From Agrococcus pavilionensis RW1 (GTDB lineage Bacteria > Actinomycetota > Actinomycetes > Actinomycetales > Microbacteriaceae), in NCBI RefSeq assembly GCF_000400485.1, contig NZ_ASHR01000042.1, positions 1-32,851 of the forward strand: DNA of 32,851 bases, read 5' to 3'. The translations under genes were made by a program, and so were the position numbers. Below are positions 8,946 to 17,583 of this stretch, in pieces. The notes under the pieces were generated by a model. The model was not told the origin of the DNA, did no database searches, and saw only the letters and a list, made by a program, of their open reading frames with translations. Position 1 is the first letter of the stretch. Each line of letters opens with the position of its first letter.

Positions 8946-8951
8946 TAGAAT
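8946..8951 (+). promoter_or_regulatory. -10 site of the HNH gene
   Basis: TAGAAT, five of six matches to the TATAAT consensus, lies 46 bp before the ATG at 8997 and downstream of the LexA-like box. The -35 hexamer expected at 8923-8928 is poor and lies inside that box. Confidence 0.5.
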
Positions 8952-8996
8952 CGTGGGAGAGCGACGGCGTCGTGGTCGGCGTCTTGGAGGGTCGTG

Positions 8997-10463
8997 ATGG
9001 ACGGGCAGCAGCGGCAGGGCAGGTCGCCTGAAGCTGCTCGCCTGCGCGAGCGGCTGGCCGCGGTCCAAGCGGATGTCGAAGCGATCCTGACCGCGTTCGA
9101 AGGCATGGGCGATGTCGAGCGGTGGGATGCGTTCGCCGCTGTCGGGGAGCTGGCCCGGCTGGCCGATGGGGCGCTGGTGCGGGTGGCGGGGGTGGTGGAG
9201 CGGTCGGTGCCGGCGATGGATGCGCCGAACCAGGCGCGCACGTTCGGCTACCGCTCGACGAAGACTGCGCTGCGGCACGAGGCGGGCGTCTCGGCCTCGC
9301 GGGCGAAGGCGATCCTGCAGCTCGCCCGCGCGTCGACCCCGCGGGTGGGTTCGACCGGGCTGCCGCTCGAGCCGCTCTACCCGCACGTGGCGGGGGCGCT
9401 GGAGGACGGGTCGATCGCGATCGACCAGTGCCGGGTGATCGTGGAGGTGCTGGAGTCCGCCGGCGGCCGCGCCGACCCCGACGCGCGGCTCGCGGCGGAG
9501 GAGGACCTCGTGGGTGCGGCGGTCGGGGAGCACCGGCCGGGCGAGCGCGGCTACGACGACGCGGTCCCGACGCCGCCGGAGCTGCTCGCGGTCACCGCGC
9601 GGCAGTGGCTCTCCGCACTCGACCCCGACGGGGCGGAGCCGCGGGAGGATCAGCAGGTCGCCGAGCGGGAGTTCACGCTTGCGCAGTGCCCGGACGGGAT
9701 GTTCCGCGGCCGGGTGGCGTTCCCGCCGGTGGAGGGGGCGGAGGTGATGGCGGTGCTGGCCGCCTACGACTCGCCCCGCACCGGCGACGGGTTCGAGAAC
9801 CCCGACGCGCCCGCCGACGACGAGCGCACGGATGCGCAGCGGCACGCGGACGTGCTGGTGGGCCTGTTCCGCGCCCACGCCCGCTCGGGCGAGCCGCCCC
9901 GGCCCGGCGGCGACGCGCCGACGCTGCTGGTCGCGATCACCCAGGCGGAGCTCGACAAGCACGCCGAGGGGCGGCCGGCGACGTGCGACATCGTCGAGAC
10001 CGGCGAGACCGTCCCGGCCGCCCTCGCGGCCCGGATCGTCTGCGACGGGTTCGTGCAGGCCGCGCTCGTCGACGGCGACGGCCACGTCCTCGAGCTCGGC
10101 CGCCGCAAGCGCCTGTTCTCCCTCTGGCAGCGGATCGCGATCATGCTCCGCGACCGCCACTGCCAAGGCCCCGACTGCCGCATCCCCGCCTCCTGGGGCG
10201 ACGTGCACCACGTGCTGCGCTGGGCCGACGGCGGCCCCACCGACACCGACAACGGCATCCTGCTGTGCCCCACGTGCCATCGCGAGGTCCACAGCGGCAG
10301 GCTCCGCATCGACAGGATCGGCACCCGCTGGCGCGTCACCCGCGTCCTCCTCCCACCCATCCGACGACCGAGGCGACGCAGGCGCGGCCCCATCACGGGA
10401 CGGTTCGGAGCCGCCATCGGTCAGCTCGCGGGCACTTCGCAGCGCTTCACGACACGGCTGTGA
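8997..10463 (+). CDS. DUF222 / HNH endonuclease (13E12-type)
   Basis: A 488-residue protein with an N-terminal helical DUF222 domain (about 20-340) and a C-terminal HNH nuclease domain (about 375-435). The nuclease residues are visible: C389 and C394, H404-H405 in 'GDVHHVLRWADGG', N419 and 'CPTCHREVH' (C424, C427, H428). A basic tail follows. Such genes are multicopy in many actinobacteria and resemble the 13E12 repeat family of mycobacteria; their biological role is not settled. The ATG at 8997 is preceded by GGAGG with 6-nt spacing; a GTG directly before it (8994) is an alternative. The LexA-type box upstream and a gene location beside a tRNA suggest a mobile or damage-linked origin, but no recombinase or flanking repeat is seen. 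Confidence 0.88.
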   Translation: MDGQQRQGRSPEAARLRERLAAVQADVEAILTAFEGMGDVERWDAFAAVGELARLADGALVRVAGVVERSVPAMDAPNQARTFGYRSTKTALRHEAGVSASRAKAILQLARASTPRVGSTGLPLEPLYPHVAGALEDGSIAIDQCRVIVEVLESAGGRADPDARLAAEEDLVGAAVGEHRPGERGYDDAVPTPPELLAVTARQWLSALDPDGAEPREDQQVAEREFTLAQCPDGMFRGRVAFPPVEGAEVMAVLAAYDSPRTGDGFENPDAPADDERTDAQRHADVLVGLFRAHARSGEPPRPGGDAPTLLVAITQAELDKHAEGRPATCDIVETGETVPAALAARIVCDGFVQAALVDGDGHVLELGRRKRLFSLWQRIAIMLRDRHCQGPDCRIPASWGDVHHVLRWADGGPTDTDNGILLCPTCHREVHSGRLRIDRIGTRWRVTRVLLPPIRRPRRRRRGPITGRFGAAIGQLAGTSQRFTTRL

Positions 10464-10502
10464 ACCGGGTCGCCCGGATGCGCTGGGCGATCGGGCAGGA
10501 CG

Positions 10503-10575
10503 TGGGCGGTGCCGGGCTCGAACCGGCGACCCCTTCGGTGTAAACGAAGTGCGCTACCAGCTGCGCCAACCGCCC
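10503..10575 (-). tRNA. tRNA-Val (anticodon UAC)
   Basis: The minus strand folds as a 73-nt cloverleaf. The acceptor pair is GGGCGGT (10575-10569) with ACCGCCC (10510-10504). The anticodon arm is CTTCG-TTTACAC-CGAAG, giving UAC (valine), and the T-loop is GGTTCGAGCCC. The CCA end is not encoded. It lies antisense between the HNH gene and the Nif3 gene. Confidence 0.95.
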
Positions 10576-10625
10576 GCGACCATCATCGCACCGTCCCGGT
10601 CGGCATCCGACTCCGCACCGCTCCC

Positions 10626-10631
10626 TAGGAT
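10626..10631 (+). promoter_or_regulatory. -10 site, leaderless start of the Nif3 gene
   Basis: TAGGAT ends 6 nt before the ATG at 10638, placing the expected transcription start at or next to the A of the start codon. There is no ribosome site. Confidence 0.5.
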
Positions 10632-10637
10632 GGGGCC

Positions 10638-11474
10638 ATGACGACCGTGGCGGATGTGCAGCGCGCTGTCGAGGCGCTCTGGCCCGCCGCGACCGCCGAG
10701 GACTGGGACGCCGTCGGGCTCGTCGCGGGCGATCCCGCCGACGAGGTCGAGCGCATCCTGCTCGCCGTCGACGCGACCGAGGCCACCGCGGCCGAGGCCG
10801 TCGAGCGCGGCGCCGACCTGCTGCTCGTGCACCACCCGCTGCTGCTGCGCGGCGTCTCGAGCGTCGCCGCGACGACGCCCGCCGGCCGCGTCATCACGCG
10901 GCTCGTGCGCGAGCGCGTCGCGCTGCTCGCCGCCCACACGAACGCCGATGCCGTCGATCGCGGCACGAGCGGCGAGCTCGCCTCGATGCTGGGCCTCGCA
11001 GACGCCGAGCCGATCGTCGTCAACCGCGTCGACGACGCCAAGGGGCTCGGCCGCGTGGGCAACCTGCCCGAGCCGGTCTCGCTCTCGGGCCTCGCTCGCA
11101 CCCTCGCGCAGCTGCTGCCCGCCGTCGCGGGCGGCGTGCGCGTCGCAGGTGATCCCGAGCGCTCGGTGCGCCGCGTCGCGATCTGCGGCGGCGCGGGCGA
11201 CTCGCTGCTGCGCGAGTCCGCGGTGCTCGGCGCCGACGTCTACATCACGAGCGACCTGCGCCACCACCCGGCCTCCGATGCCCGAGAGCGGCACATCGCT
11301 GGCGAGGGCCCCGCGCTCATCGACGTCTCCCACTGGGCGAGCGAGTCGCTGTGGCTGCGGCCCGCCGCCGAGCAGCTGCGCGGGGCGCTCCCGGGCGTCG
11401 CCGTCGAGGTGAGCGAGATCAGGACCGACCCATGGGACTTCGCCGTCCCCCAGGAGGAGCACGCATGGCACTGA
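10638..11474 (+). CDS. Nif3-like dinuclear metal-centre protein
   Basis: A 278-residue member of the Nif3/YbgI/YqfO family, which binds two metal ions and is often labelled GTP cyclohydrolase I type 2; the physiological role is uncertain. Metal-ligand motifs are in place: 'LLVHHPLLLRG' (H65-H66), 'AAHTNADAVDRG' (H100), and 'IDVSHWASES' (H232, E236). The short form without the PII-like insert is present. The ATG at 10638 directly follows a -10-like TAGGAT, so translation is probably leaderless. The 3' end overlaps the next gene by 10 bp, a pairing with the CT398-like gene that is common in actinobacteria. Confidence 0.9.
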   Translation: MTTVADVQRAVEALWPAATAEDWDAVGLVAGDPADEVERILLAVDATEATAAEAVERGADLLLVHHPLLLRGVSSVAATTPAGRVITRLVRERVALLAAHTNADAVDRGTSGELASMLGLADAEPIVVNRVDDAKGLGRVGNLPEPVSLSGLARTLAQLLPAVAGGVRVAGDPERSVRRVAICGGAGDSLLRESAVLGADVYITSDLRHHPASDARERHIAGEGPALIDVSHWASESLWLRPAAEQLRGALPGVAVEVSEIRTDPWDFAVPQEEHAWH

Positions 11475-12205
11475 AGGCCTCGAACCACGAGCAGCGTCGG
11501 CTGCTCGAGCTGCAGGACGTCGACACTCGCATCGTGCGGCTGACCGCGAAGGCGAAGGCGCTGCCGCAGGCCAAGCGCATCGCCGAGCTCGACGCGCGGC
11601 TCGCCGAGCTCGACCGCGAGGTGCTCGACCGGCTCGGCGCGCACGACGACGCGACCGCTGAGGTCGCCCGCACCGAGAGCGACGTCAAGGTCGTCGAGGC
11701 GCGGCTCCAGCGCAACCGCGAGCGGCTGCCCTCGATCACCGACGCGAAGGTCGCGACCGCGACCGAGCACGAGATCGTGACGCTCGAGCGCCGGCGCAGC
11801 GACCTCGAGGACCTCGAGCTCGAGGCCATGCAGGCGCAGGAGGACGCCGCGACCGCGCTCGAGCAGGCTCGCGCGGCGGCCGGCGAGGCGCGCGCCGAGC
11901 GCGACAGCCTCGACGCCGAGCGCGCGGCTGAAGCCGCCGGCATCGAGCGCGAGCTCGAGGAGGCCCGAGCGGAGCGCGAGCAGCGCACCGCCGTCATCTC
12001 GCCCGAGCTCCTCGCGCTCTACGAGCGCCAGCGAGCTCGCTACGGCATCGGCGCGACGCTCCTGCAGCGCCGCACGTCGGTCGCCTCGGGCGTCGAGCTC
12101 ACCGCAGCCGAGCTCTACACGATCCAGTCGGCCGCCGACGACGACGTGCTGCTCGACCCCAACTCCTCCGCCATCCTCGTGCGCACGGAGGAGAGCGGCA
12201 TCTAG
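11465..12205 (+). CDS. CT398-like coiled-coil protein with degenerate zinc ribbon
   Basis: A 246-residue protein dominated by a long charged coiled coil (about 10-175), followed by a small C-terminal domain. It belongs to the CT398-like/'C4-type zinc ribbon' family always found near Nif3 genes, whose function is unknown. The C-terminal domain, which carries two cysteine pairs in the name-giving members, has none here; the protein contains no cysteine at all, so it cannot bind zinc in that way. The ATG at 11465 follows GGAGGAG, inside the end of the Nif3 gene, indicating co-transcription. An open frame begins earlier but that part lies within the Nif3 gene. Confidence 0.87.
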   Translation: MALKASNHEQRRLLELQDVDTRIVRLTAKAKALPQAKRIAELDARLAELDREVLDRLGAHDDATAEVARTESDVKVVEARLQRNRERLPSITDAKVATATEHEIVTLERRRSDLEDLELEAMQAQEDAATALEQARAAAGEARAERDSLDAERAAEAAGIERELEEARAEREQRTAVISPELLALYERQRARYGIGATLLQRRTSVASGVELTAAELYTIQSAADDDVLLDPNSSAILVRTEESGI

Positions 12206-12228
12206 CGCGGGCCGCGCTCCGACCCCCG

Positions 12229-12234
12229 TACGAT
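12229..12234 (+). promoter_or_regulatory. -10 site, leaderless start of the GNAT gene
   Basis: TACGAT lies 7 nt before the ATG at 12242, so the mRNA would begin at the start codon. This favours 12242 over the upstream ATG at 12233, which falls inside the hexamer. Confidence 0.5.
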
Positions 12235-12241
12235 GCGGGGC

Positions 12242-13342
12242 ATGGGCAGCGGCCTCCGCGTCGAGCAGGTCGCCGACGAGGCGGGCCTGGATGCCTTCCT
12301 GCGCCTCGGCCACGACACGCACGGCGGGCTCGCGGTGCCGCTGCCCGAGCGCACGGTGCGCAGCTGGTTCAGGGGCTGGCACCCGCATCCGCACCCCATC
12401 ACGCTGCTCGTGGCGCGCCGGGGCGACGAACCGGTCGGCCGCGCGGTCGTGCACCGCGACGACCGGCTCGACGCCCGGCTCGGCACCCGCGCGCTCGTGT
12501 TCGGCGCGCTCGTCGCCCCCGACGCATCCGTCGTCGACGCCCTCGTCGACGAGTTCGCGGTGCGCGCGGCGAGCACGGGCGCGACGGAGCTCTTCGGGCC
12601 CGCGCAGCTGCTGCCGAACCAGTCGGGCGGCGTCATCACGGGCGGCTTCGAGGAGCGCGGCTTCCTCGACTCGGCGTGGAACCCGTCGTGGCTCCCGGAT
12701 GCGCTCGAGGCGCGCGGCTTCGAGCGCTGGTACGAGGCCGACACCTGGATCGTCGAGGTCGTCGACGACGACGGGCCGACCGAGGCCGAGCTCGACCGCG
12801 CCGGCATCCGCATCGACGAGGTCACGCGCTTCGGCCTCGGCCGCGGCCTGCGCACGCTGCTGCCGCTGCTGAACGACTCGTTCGCGCTGCTGCCGACCTT
12901 CACGCCCTATACGCGCGCGGAGCTGCGCGCGCAGACCGACGGGCTCTGGTGGCTGCACGAGGAGGGGTTGTTCCTCATCGCGCGCGACGAGCAGGAGGAG
13001 CCGGTCGCGTTCGTGCTCGCGGTGCTCGACCCCTCGCGCGTGCTGCAGCGCTCGGGCGGCCGCCTCGGCTTGCGCGAGCGCTGGGAGCTCATCGCCCGGC
13101 GCGGCGCGCTGCGCCGCGAGGCGGTGCTCATCATGCAGGGCGCGAGGCCGCACGCGCAGGGCAAGGGCATCGTCACGCTCCTGACGCGGCGGCTGCACGC
13201 CAACCTCGCGGAGCTCGGCTGCACCACGCTCCGCTCGACGCTCGTCGGGCGCATGAACCCCGGCTCGGTGCGGCAGTTCACGCGCTTCGGCGGGCGCCCG
13301 CTGCACGCGACCGCCTACTACCGCAAGGCGCTCGAGCGGTGA
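12242..13342 (+). CDS. GNAT family N-acetyltransferase
   Basis: A 366-residue cytosolic protein with a C-terminal GNAT fold: strand 'EPVAFVLAVLD' near 255 and the acetyl-CoA loop region 'HAQGKGIVTLLTRRLHANL' near 300-318, ending with the 'FTRFGGRPLHATAYYRKAL' segment. The N-terminal half ('PVGRAVVHRD', 'VFGALVAPDASVVDALVDE', 'FGPAQLLPNQSGG') looks like a second, degenerate GNAT lobe, as in large GNAT proteins that act on amino or fatty acyl substrates. The substrate cannot be told. The start at 12242 is preceded by a leaderless-type -10 site. No hydrophobic segment is present. Confidence 0.8.
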   Translation: MGSGLRVEQVADEAGLDAFLRLGHDTHGGLAVPLPERTVRSWFRGWHPHPHPITLLVARRGDEPVGRAVVHRDDRLDARLGTRALVFGALVAPDASVVDALVDEFAVRAASTGATELFGPAQLLPNQSGGVITGGFEERGFLDSAWNPSWLPDALEARGFERWYEADTWIVEVVDDDGPTEAELDRAGIRIDEVTRFGLGRGLRTLLPLLNDSFALLPTFTPYTRAELRAQTDGLWWLHEEGLFLIARDEQEEPVAFVLAVLDPSRVLQRSGGRLGLRERWELIARRGALRREAVLIMQGARPHAQGKGIVTLLTRRLHANLAELGCTTLRSTLVGRMNPGSVRQFTRFGGRPLHATAYYRKALER

Positions 13343-13372
13343 CGAGCGGATGCCTCCGGCCGGCTCGGGCGG

Positions 13373-13378
13373 TACCCT
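13373..13378 (+). promoter_or_regulatory. -10 site of rnpB
   Basis: TACCCT lies 6 nt before the predicted 5' end of RNase P RNA at 13385, the spacing expected for transcription starting at the first base of helix P1. Confidence 0.55.
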
Positions 13379-13384
13379 GAGGTC

Positions 13385-13748
13385 GTGAACCGGTCGGCTA
13401 GGCGGTCGCGTCGCCACCCCTTCGGGGGCGGTGCCGAGGAACGTCCGGGCTCCGCAGAGCAGGGCGGTGGATAACGTCCACCCGGGGCAACCCGCGAGAA
13501 AGTGCAACAGAGAGCAGGTCCACCGATCGGGCGACCGATCGGCCAGGAGTGAAACGGTGGGGCAAGAGCCCACCAGCGTCGCGTGCGAGCGCGGCGGCTA
13601 GGCAAACCTCGCCCGGAGCAAGACCAGACAGCGGATCATGGGGCTGCTCGTCCCGTCCGCGGGTAGGTCGCTGGAGGGCTGCAGCAATGCATCCCCGAGA
13701 GAGATGACCGTCCACGACAGAACCCGGCGTATCGGCCGGCCGGTTCAC
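13385..13748 (+). ncRNA. rnpB: RNase P RNA, bacterial class A
   Basis: The catalytic RNA that removes tRNA 5' leaders. The universally conserved core is present: GAGGAAcGTCCGGGCTC at 13436 onward (P4 left side), the AGTGCAACAGAGAGCAG segment near 13500, and ACAGAACCCGGCGTAT at 13717-13732 (P4 right side). The ends pair as helix P1, GTGAACCGG at 13385 with CCGGTTCAC ending at 13748. Length, about 364 nt, fits class A. Short open frames across it are not genes. A terminator follows at 13758-13794. Confidence 0.95.
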
Positions 13749-13757
13749 CTCGAGCAG

Positions 13758-13794
13758 TCGACGGGGCGCGGGAGTCCTCACCGCGCCCCGTCGA
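13758..13794. terminator. Bidirectional terminator, rnpB / fruA
   Basis: A perfect 14-bp inverted repeat (arms 13758-13771 and 13781-13794) with a 9-nt loop lies between the 3' end of rnpB and the stop codon of fruA, which face each other. Confidence 0.82.
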
Positions 13795-13804
13795 GTCGAG
13801 CGGC

Positions 13805-15790
13805 TCACACGGCGGCCGGCACCGCCTCGGGCTGCGCCTGCAGCTGGGGCGAGCGTCGCGCCCAGCGCTTGAGCACGATGACGGCGAGGCCGGTCACGAC
13901 GGTGCCGACGGCGATCGCGAGCACGAACATCGCGATGTTGCCGATCGCGAAGAACACGAAGATGCCGCCATGCGGCGCCTGGCTCGTGACGCCCGCGGCC
14001 ATCGAGATCGCGCCGGTCGACGCCGCGCCGAGGATCGCGGCGGGGATGACCCGCAGCGGGTCCGCGGCCGCGAAGGGGATCGCGCCCTCCGAGATGAACG
14101 AGGCGCCGAGCAGCCAGGCCGCCTTGCCGTTCTCGCGCTCAGGGACGGTGAACAGCCGCCGGTCGAGCACCGTCGCGAGCGCCATGCCGAGCGGCGGCAC
14201 CATGCCCGCCGCCATGACGGCGGCCATGATCATCCAGGGCGCGGGGTTCTCGGGGCTGCCCTGGCTCAAGCCGGCCACCGCGAAGCCGTAGGCGACCTTG
14301 TTGATGGGCCCGCCGAGGTCGACGGCCATCATCGTGCCGAGCAGCAGGCCGAGAGCGATGGCGGCGGCGCCCGAGAGCGACTCGAGCCAGCCGGTGAGGT
14401 TCGCCATGAGCGCCGCGATCGGCCCGCCGAGCAGCATCACCATGAGGCCCGACGCGAACAGCGACGCGAGCAGCGGGATGATGACGACGGGCATGAGCCC
14501 GCGCATCCACTGCGGCACCCGCCACGAGCCGATCCACCACGCCGCGAGCCCCGCGAGCAGGCCGCCGACGAGGCCGCCGATGAAGCCGGCGCTCATGAGC
14601 AGCGCGACGGCGCCCGCGACGAAGCCCGGGGCGATGCCCGGGCGGTCGGCGATCGCGTACGCGATGTAGCCGGCGAGCGCCGGCACGAGGAAGCTCATCG
14701 AGGCCGCGCCGATCGAGAACAGCACCGCGCCGAGGTACTGGCCGAGCCCGCCGTCGGGCAGGTTCCAGAGCGCGTTCTGCACGATGACGTCGCCCGCGAC
14801 CTCGGTGATGCGGTAGCCGCCGAAGAGGAACCCGAGCGCGATGAGGAGCCCGCCGCCGGCGACGAACGGGATCATGTAGCTCACGCCGGTGAGGAGCGCA
14901 CGCTTGACGGTGCCGCCGAGCGCGCTGCCGCTCGCGGCCGTCGCGGCGGCCGGCTCGTCGCCGCCCGAGCCGCCGGCGACGCGCGCGCCGCTCGGATCGT
15001 CGGCGACGCGCAGCGCGTCGACGATGAGGGCGTCCGCGGCGTCGATGCCGCGCTTGACCGGCACTTGCACGAATGGCTTGCCCGCGAACCGCGAGCGCTC
15101 GCGCACGTCGACGTCGACGGCGAAGATCGCGGCATCGGCCGCGGCGATGACGGCCGGGTCGAGGCGCTTCGTGCCGCTCGACCCCTGGGTCTCGACGACG
15201 ACGCGCACGCCGGCGCGCTCACCCGCCGCCTGCAGCGCATCCGCCGCCATGTAGGTGTGCGCGATGCCGGTCGGGCACGCGGTCACGGCGACGATGCTGC
15301 GATCGCCCTCCGGGACCGGCGCGAGCGCCGCCTCGTCACGCTCCGCGACGGCACCGTCGACGAGCGCGACGACCTCCTCGGGCGTCTCGGCGGCGCGCAG
15401 CGCGCTCGTGAACTGCTCGTCGATGAGGGAGCCGGCGAGCCGCGACAGCACGGCGAGGTGCGTCTCGGCTGCGTCGTCGGGCGCCATGATCATGAAGACC
15501 AGGTCGGCGGGGCCGTCAGGCGCTCCGAAGTCGACCGCGGGCTCGAGCCGCGCGAAGCCGAGGCTCGGCTCGCGCACCGCCGCCGACTTGCAGTGCGGGA
15601 TCGCGATGCCCGCACCCATGCCGGTGGGGGTGAGCGCCTCGCGGGCGAGGACGGCCTCGACGAGGCCGTCACCGTCGGAGACGCGCGAGGTGCCGGCCGC
15701 GCGCGCGGCGAGCGCGCGGATGACCGCTTCCTTGTCGGTGCCGAGCGCTGCGTCGAGGACGACGAGCTCTGGCGTGATGATCTGGGGCAT
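13805..15790 (-). CDS. fruA: Fructose PTS permease, EIIABC
   Basis: Imports fructose and phosphorylates it at C1. The 661-residue protein is a three-domain fusion: EIIA (about 1-145) with the phosphorylated H66 in 'GIAIPHCKS'; EIIB-Fru (about 165-265) with the phosphocysteine C172 in 'ACPTGIAHTYMAA'; a flexible Gly/Ala/Asp linker near 275-295; and a membrane EIIC domain (about 300-650) with roughly eight to nine hydrophobic segments and the 'GGPINKVAYGF' and 'APHGGIFVFF' motifs. No HPr domain is fused. The ATG at 15790 shares one base with the fruK stop (TGATG). The order fruR-fruK-fruA is classical. Confidence 0.95.
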   Translation of the reverse strand: MPQIITPELVVLDAALGTDKEAVIRALAARAAGTSRVSDGDGLVEAVLAREALTPTGMGAGIAIPHCKSAAVREPSLGFARLEPAVDFGAPDGPADLVFMIMAPDDAAETHLAVLSRLAGSLIDEQFTSALRAAETPEEVVALVDGAVAERDEAALAPVPEGDRSIVAVTACPTGIAHTYMAADALQAAGERAGVRVVVETQGSSGTKRLDPAVIAAADAAIFAVDVDVRERSRFAGKPFVQVPVKRGIDAADALIVDALRVADDPSGARVAGGSGGDEPAAATAASGSALGGTVKRALLTGVSYMIPFVAGGGLLIALGFLFGGYRITEVAGDVIVQNALWNLPDGGLGQYLGAVLFSIGAASMSFLVPALAGYIAYAIADRPGIAPGFVAGAVALLMSAGFIGGLVGGLLAGLAAWWIGSWRVPQWMRGLMPVVIIPLLASLFASGLMVMLLGGPIAALMANLTGWLESLSGAAAIALGLLLGTMMAVDLGGPINKVAYGFAVAGLSQGSPENPAPWMIMAAVMAAGMVPPLGMALATVLDRRLFTVPERENGKAAWLLGASFISEGAIPFAAADPLRVIPAAILGAASTGAISMAAGVTSQAPHGGIFVFFAIGNIAMFVLAIAVGTVVTGLAVIVLKRWARRSPQLQAQPEAVPAAV

Positions 15791-16782
15791 CAGTGCTCCT
15801 GGGTCTCGGCGGACTGAGCCGCGGTGGAGAGGGGGACGGCGCCCGCGTCGAGGCGGGTGACGTCGACGCGGGACGCGTCGGCGTCCGCGGTCGTGGGGGT
15901 GCCGGTGCCGGGCAGCGCCGCGGCGGCCGAGCCGTGCGCCACGGCTTGAGCGAGCCGACCGGGGGCGTCGTCGCCGCGGCGCTCGGCGATGAGCCAGCCG
16001 GCCAGGCTCGCATCGCCGGCGCCGACCGTCGAGCGGACGAGCGTCGGCGGGGGCGTCGCGTGGAAGGTGCGCGCCGCGTCGGCGAGGATCGCGCCGGCGC
16101 CGCCGAGGGTGAGCAGCACCGCGCCGACGCCGCGGCCCACGAGCGCACGGGCGGCGGTCGCGGCGGCGTCGAGGCCGGCGATCGCGCCGCGCGCGAGCCC
16201 GAGGAGCTCCTCGAGCTCCTCCTCGTTGGGCTTGACGAGGTCGACGCCGTGCGTCACCGCTGATGCGAGCGCGGGGCCGGAGGTGTCGACGGCCACGCGG
16301 ATGCGCGGCGCGGCGCGGCGAGCCGCGTCGATCGCGTCGACCACGATCGACGTGCGAGTGCCGGCCGGCAGCGAGCCCGAGATGACGAGCCAGTCGGCAC
16401 CGGCAGCAGCGTCGCCGAGGGCGGCGAGCATGCGTCGCTCGGCCGCGGCATCGAGCTCGGGGCCCGGCTCGTTGAGCTTCGTCGTCGTGCCGTCGGGCTC
16501 GGTGATCGCGAGGTTCGTGCGCACTGGCGCGGCGACCGGGACGCACACCGCGGTGATGCCGTCGGCGGCGAGCAGCGTCGAGAAGCGGTCGTGCGGGTCG
16601 GCCATCACGACCGCGCGCGACGCGATGCCCGCCGCGCCGAGCGCCCGCGTGACGTTGACGCCCTTGCCGGCCGCGACATCCGTCGGCGGGCCGCCGAGGC
16701 GCTGCACCGCGCCGCGCACGAGCGGGCCGGGCAGCTCGATCGTGCGATCGATCGAAGGATTGAGGGTGAGTGTGACGATCAT
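15790..16782 (-). CDS. fruK: 1-phosphofructokinase
   Basis: Phosphorylates fructose 1-phosphate, the product of FruA, to fructose 1,6-bisphosphate. The 330-residue PfkB-family (ribokinase fold) protein starts with the family-typical 'MIVTLTLNPSIDRTIEL', has the glycine-rich 'AAGKGVNVTRAL' (38-49) and the C-terminal 'VGAGDASLAGWL' with the catalytic base D257. The ATG at 16782 overlaps the fruR stop by 4 bp (ATGA), and its own stop overlaps fruA by one base, so all three genes are translated from one message. Confidence 0.95.
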   Translation of the reverse strand: MIVTLTLNPSIDRTIELPGPLVRGAVQRLGGPPTDVAAGKGVNVTRALGAAGIASRAVVMADPHDRFSTLLAADGITAVCVPVAAPVRTNLAITEPDGTTTKLNEPGPELDAAAERRMLAALGDAAAGADWLVISGSLPAGTRTSIVVDAIDAARRAAPRIRVAVDTSGPALASAVTHGVDLVKPNEEELEELLGLARGAIAGLDAAATAARALVGRGVGAVLLTLGGAGAILADAARTFHATPPPTLVRSTVGAGDASLAGWLIAERRGDDAPGRLAQAVAHGSAAAALPGTGTPTTADADASRVDVTRLDAGAVPLSTAAQSAETQEH

Positions 16783-17576
16783 GCGACGTGCACTTCGGTG
16801 CTGGCGGCGTCGAGGGCCGCGGCGAGCTCGCGCGCGGGTTCGGTGTCGGTGAGCAGCACGTCGATCGCATCGAGCGGCGCGAAGCGCACGAGCGACGCCT
16901 CGCCGAGCTTGCTCGAGTCTGCGAGCAGCGCGACGCGCCGCCCGGCCGCGACGATCGCCGACTTCACCGCGGCCTCGTCGGGATCGGGCGTCGAGGCGCC
17001 GTCGTGGTCGAGCGCATTCGTCCCGAGCACGACGAGGTCCGGGCGCAGCGCGCTGATCGAGAGCACCGTCTGTGCGCCGACCGCGGCGCCCGTGACGGCG
17101 CGGATGCGGCCGCCGATCGCGTGCACCTCGATCGAGGGATGCGCCGCGAGGGTCTGCGCGATCGCGGGGGAGTGCGTGGCGACGACGAGCCGCGGGCCGG
17201 CGGCGCGCGGCCAGGTCGCGACGAGCTCGGCGGCGAGCGCGGCGGTCGTCGTGCCCGCGTCGAGCAGCACGCTCGTGGGCGCGAGGGCGATGAGTCGCTC
17301 GCTCGCGAGCCGAGCGATCCGGCGCTTCGCGTCGGCGTGCGCGGACTGGCGCGCGCCCACGGCGGTCTCGACGAGGCTCGACCTCGCGGCGCTCACCGCT
17401 CCGCCGTGCACGCGTCGCGCGATGCCGGCCTGCTCGAGCGCATCGAGGTCGCGGCGCACCGTCTCGGTCGTGATGCCGAGGTCGCGGGCGAGCTCGGTGA
17501 CGAGCACCCGCCCGTCGATGTCGAGTCGCGCAGCGATCCTGTCGCGGCGCTCGGGGACGAGCATCGATGCTTCCAT
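16779..17576 (-). CDS. fruR: DeoR-family regulator of the fructose operon
   Basis: A 265-residue DeoR-type repressor, likely responding to fructose 1-phosphate or a related sugar phosphate. The N-terminal winged helix-turn-helix is clear ('VTELARDLGITTETVRRDLDALEQAG', about 26-51, followed by 'ARRVHGGA'). The C-terminal DeoRC sugar-phosphate domain carries 'LLDAGTTTAALAAEL' and ends with 'ADSSKLG'. The ATG at 17576 has no ribosome site but lies exactly 7 nt after a TAGCGT -10 box, suggesting a leaderless message; an internal ATG at 17564 is less likely. As first gene of the operon it probably represses itself with fruK and fruA. The symbol is assigned from context. Confidence 0.9.
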   Translation of the reverse strand: MEASMLVPERRDRIAARLDIDGRVLVTELARDLGITTETVRRDLDALEQAGIARRVHGGAVSAARSSLVETAVGARQSAHADAKRRIARLASERLIALAPTSVLLDAGTTTAALAAELVATWPRAAGPRLVVATHSPAIAQTLAAHPSIEVHAIGGRIRAVTGAAVGAQTVLSISALRPDLVVLGTNALDHDGASTPDPDEAAVKSAIVAAGRRVALLADSSKLGEASLVRFAPLDAIDVLLTDTEPARELAAALDAASTEVHVA

Positions 17577-17583
17577 GCAGGAG

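Noticed and set aside
8994-10575. Integrated element at tRNA-Val
   Set aside because: A nuclease gene next to a tRNA suggested an island, but there is no integrase, no repeat of the tRNA 3' end at the other side, and the neighbours are ordinary.
13638-14291. Open frame starting inside rnpB
   Set aside because: The first part is conserved RNase P RNA and the rest is antisense to fruA; no protein family features.
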